Of a stretch of DNA of 64,000 bases, positions 62,067 to 64,000 are shown in pieces. The DNA lies in NCBI RefSeq assembly GCF_027172205.1, contig NC_070619.1, positions 7,184,959 through 7,248,958 on the forward strand, written 5' to 3'. The notes under the pieces were generated by a model, which saw only the letters and a list, made by a program, of their open reading frames with translations, did no database searches and was not told where the DNA came from. The position numbers and the translations under genes were made by a program. Origin of the DNA: Podarcis raffonei (lineage: Eukaryota > Chordata > Lepidosauria > Squamata > Lacertidae). Positions within the stretch are counted from its first letter, which is position 1. The number at the start of each line of letters is the position of its first letter.

Positions 62067-62522
62067 ACTCCGGAGTCACTCCGGATTAGCGGGGGGTGGG
62101 TGGGGGGAGTGAGCACTCCCCGGACGGGAGGGAGGAGCCGGAGTGACGCCGCGGTGACGGAGTTTCGCGAGCGGCGGAGGGCGCCTCTTCGGAGGACCGG
62201 GGGAATCCGGAGTGACTCCGGATCGGGGGCGGAGGGGGGTGGGTTAGCTGGGGGTGGGGGGGTGGCCGTGCGCGCGCGCTTGAGAGAGAGAGAGGGAAAG
62301 TGCGGGGGACCCGGGGGCGGGGGGGTGGCCTTTGCAGCGAATCCGGAGTGACGTCGAGTTTGGAGGGCAGGGAACTTCGGGGAAAGTTTTCTATTCTTGT
62401 CGTTCCTGCCGGGCGCGGGGGGGGGATGGAAACTGGAGTGAGCCTGGTTTCGGATGAGGGCGGGCGGAGCGGCGCTCTGTTCTGTTGTAAAGATGGGCTT
62501 TTAATTCGGAGTGGCTCCGGAT
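62067..62522. repeat. Recurring palindrome (ATCCGGAGTGACTCCGGAT family) in the CpG island
   Basis: The perfect 19-bp copy is at 62,205-62,223 (nine-base arms around a central G). Related copies are at 62,067-62,086, 62,138-62,147 (half), 62,341-62,352 (half) and 62,504-62,522, with a weaker one near 62,432. They are dispersed, about 70-165 bp apart, and not a head-to-tail tandem. Confidence 0.65.
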
Positions 62523-62567
62523 TCGGGGGGGGATGAGTTAGGGGTGAAGCCGCTAACGAGGAGCCCG

Positions 62568-62582
62568 GTTGCCCCAGGCAAC
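62568..62582. promoter_or_regulatory. Consensus RFX X-box
   Basis: GTTGCC-CCA-GGCAAC is a perfect inverted pair of RFX half-sites with a 3-bp spacer, matching the general X-box form GTNRCC(N0-3)RGYAAC. It lies within the CpG island, about 0.5 kb past the candidate first exon. Confidence 0.6.
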
Positions 62583-62650
62583 TCTGGACTCAAAGAAAAG
62601 GGCAGGAAGGTGCGGTTTGCAACTAGAGCAAGCCGATTGGTGCAGAACAG

Positions 62651-64000
62651 GAGCTCCATTTCTCCACCTGAGGCTCAGAATTACCTGCACTGACTGGCAG
62701 CGGCCGGGACTCGAACCTGGAACCTCCTGCATGCAAGAGGAAAGAGAATGATTCAGGTTCGGTGGCGCTCCAGAGCAACCCGCTTCTGCAGCGACAACTC
62801 CAATTTGGTGTGACTCCAGATTGGTGTGTGTGTGTGTGTAAACTTAGGCACTTTCAGATGAGTGCAGTAAGAAGTTGGCTGTACTTTTATTTTATTTATT
62901 TACTTTTTGGAGGAGGGCGAATGCGGCAGAGACGTGAAACCCCAGGAAACTGCAATAAATAAATGGTGGCCCCACAAAATCCAGATTAAGTGAGGGTCTG
63001 CCCTATCATCCTTCGGCTCCAGACCTGCCTGAGTCGTGAGCTATGGGAAGGCCACTCTTTGGCAAGGCTAGACATGCGTTCCCCACACACCCCACACCTG
63101 TCAGTAATTGCTTTTCCTTCGCAACAACAGTTCAGCAACCAGCATTGCAAAAAAAAATTGCTCCTCCGTGGATGTCGGCCACTGCGATTTCTCTTTGATC
63201 TCGTCTTCTGTTCTGTCCCGTTCTTTACAGCACCGTTATCCCTCTCTATTTTAAATCTTTGCCACCCCTGCTTTTCAGGTATAAGGTTTCCCAAAGTGGT
63301 TTTGCAAAACGTTGAAAAGAGCTTCAAAGCCAGCGACTGCCGAAAAGAAAAACTAAAGGAAGAGTTGTGTTCCTTTAACTTTTACTTTCAGTCTTTTCCA
63401 ATCCTCCGATAAACTTTCCACCCATTTATTTATAAACAGCCTAAAAATTGCTCTGTCGTTTACAAAAGCAACGGCCGCGACAACCCAGACACTTTTGCAG
63501 GCCTGGAATCGTAATGCTCTTATGTCTGTGTTCCTTGTTTAGTTAATTCCAGCTGGAGCGATCCAGAAGAACAGCTTTATTTTCACAAAACTGTGTGTGG
63601 CTTGGCTCACTTGCCTCGAGTTATCTCTTCTCGTTTCTCTTTGCTTGCGGCAATCAGGGGTCGTGGCTGAACTGGAGGTGTATAGGATTGGGAGCAGAGG
63701 TTGTGTTCCGTTTACTGATTTATAATTCCTTTTTGAATATTAAAGCTTTATTAAATACATATTAAAGATCAGACTGAATCAGCCCCCCCGAAAAACAGGT
63801 TTCTTGCTTACATGTTTAAAGATCCTTTGCAGATCGGATTCCTGCTTCGCAAAACATTGTGACAGTTTTAATGCAAGGCAAGATAAGTCTAAGCAGAATC
63901 CAAGAGAAATTCTAGCTAGCGTCATGGAGTTTAAACCTTTGCAGTAACAGGGTAAGGACCAGGTCGTTTCCATGGCAATCGACTTACACAGATGTAAGCA
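62651..64000. other. Downstream flank, no gene recognised
   Basis: Contains a short tRNA/SINE-like piece near 62,695-62,750 (a reversed B-box-like GGGACTCGAACCTGG) and a GT run near 62,825. The remainder looks single-copy. No exon with family similarity was seen; it may be the first intron of the downstream gene. Confidence 0.4.
63965..63978. promoter_or_regulatory. X-box-like palindrome
   Basis: GTTTCCATGGCAAT is close to the palindromic RFX site GTTNCCATGGNAAC, with one clear mismatch at the last base. Weak on its own. Confidence 0.3.

Larger units (their letters stand above)
61620..62650. promoter_or_regulatory. CpG island, probable promoter of the next gene
   Basis: A sharp rise in G+C and CpG follows AT-rich repeats. 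It holds an inverted CCAAT box (ATTGG near 61,690), a direct CCAAT at 61,709-61,713, GC boxes at 61,792-61,815, a CRE-like GACGTCAC at 61,823-61,830, a GCC-repeat stretch near 61,921-61,943 and an X-box at 62,568. There is no TATA box. The CCAAT/GC-box order suggests + strand initiation near 61,830-61,870, but a bidirectional promoter is possible. In human, ACSBG2 lies between RFX2 and MLLT1; I cannot tell which gene, if either, this serves. Confidence 0.75.

Overview
This is squamate reptile (lizard) nuclear DNA. The non-coding sequence is dominated by squamate-type repeats: many copies of a tRNA-derived SINE about 350 bp long, 5'-truncated L2-, CR1-, L1- and Bov-B-like LINEs, and dense small terminal-inverted-repeat DNA elements. 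About 23 of the SINE copies are listed, many with clear target-site duplications (TSDs). The family names come from remembered consensus features, not from a database search.

One host gene explains most of the window. It is a bubblegum-family very-long-chain acyl-CoA synthetase on the + strand, best called ACSBG2. I place 14 coding exons between 12,080 and 52,942. All have AG/GT boundaries, and the intron phases join into one uninterrupted 711-residue reading frame with every AMP-binding-enzyme motif. Two polyadenylation signals follow the stop codon, at 53,097 and 54,592. No convincing promoter or untranslated first exon was found upstream. Exon 1 begins behind an acceptor-like site, so the true transcription start probably lies further left or outside the window.

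Layout. 1-12,079: upstream or intronic DNA with SINEs, Bov-B and L2 fragments, TA-flanked MITEs and a hAT element in an older SINE. 12,080-25,013: exons 1-3, with long introns holding a CR1, L2 pieces, a probable solo LTR fossil and a GC-rich block next to inverted-repeat ends. 25,014-47,119: exons 4-12, with heavily nested repeats. 47,120-52,942: exons 13-14, with an L2 split by another LINE and a SINE split by a hAT element. 52,943-54,600: 3' UTR and flank. 54,840-55,620: a degenerate tandem array with GCCATCTTG-type motifs. 55,620-58,020: a SINE cluster and a 1.2-kb Bov-B. 58,843-61,616: a minisatellite split by LINEs. 61,620-62,650: a CpG island with CCAAT and GC boxes, a consensus RFX X-box and a recurring palindrome, probably the promoter of the next gene. 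62,650-64,000: nothing recognised as coding.

The features most worth a second look are the recurring 19-bp palindrome and X-box in the CpG island, a perfect 63-bp inverted repeat at 60,408-60,548, several transposon-in-transposon nests (including an element inserted into a copy of itself), a SINE that may supply the splice-acceptor tract of exon 7, and the GC-rich block bounded by DNA-transposon-like ends at 22,174-23,341.
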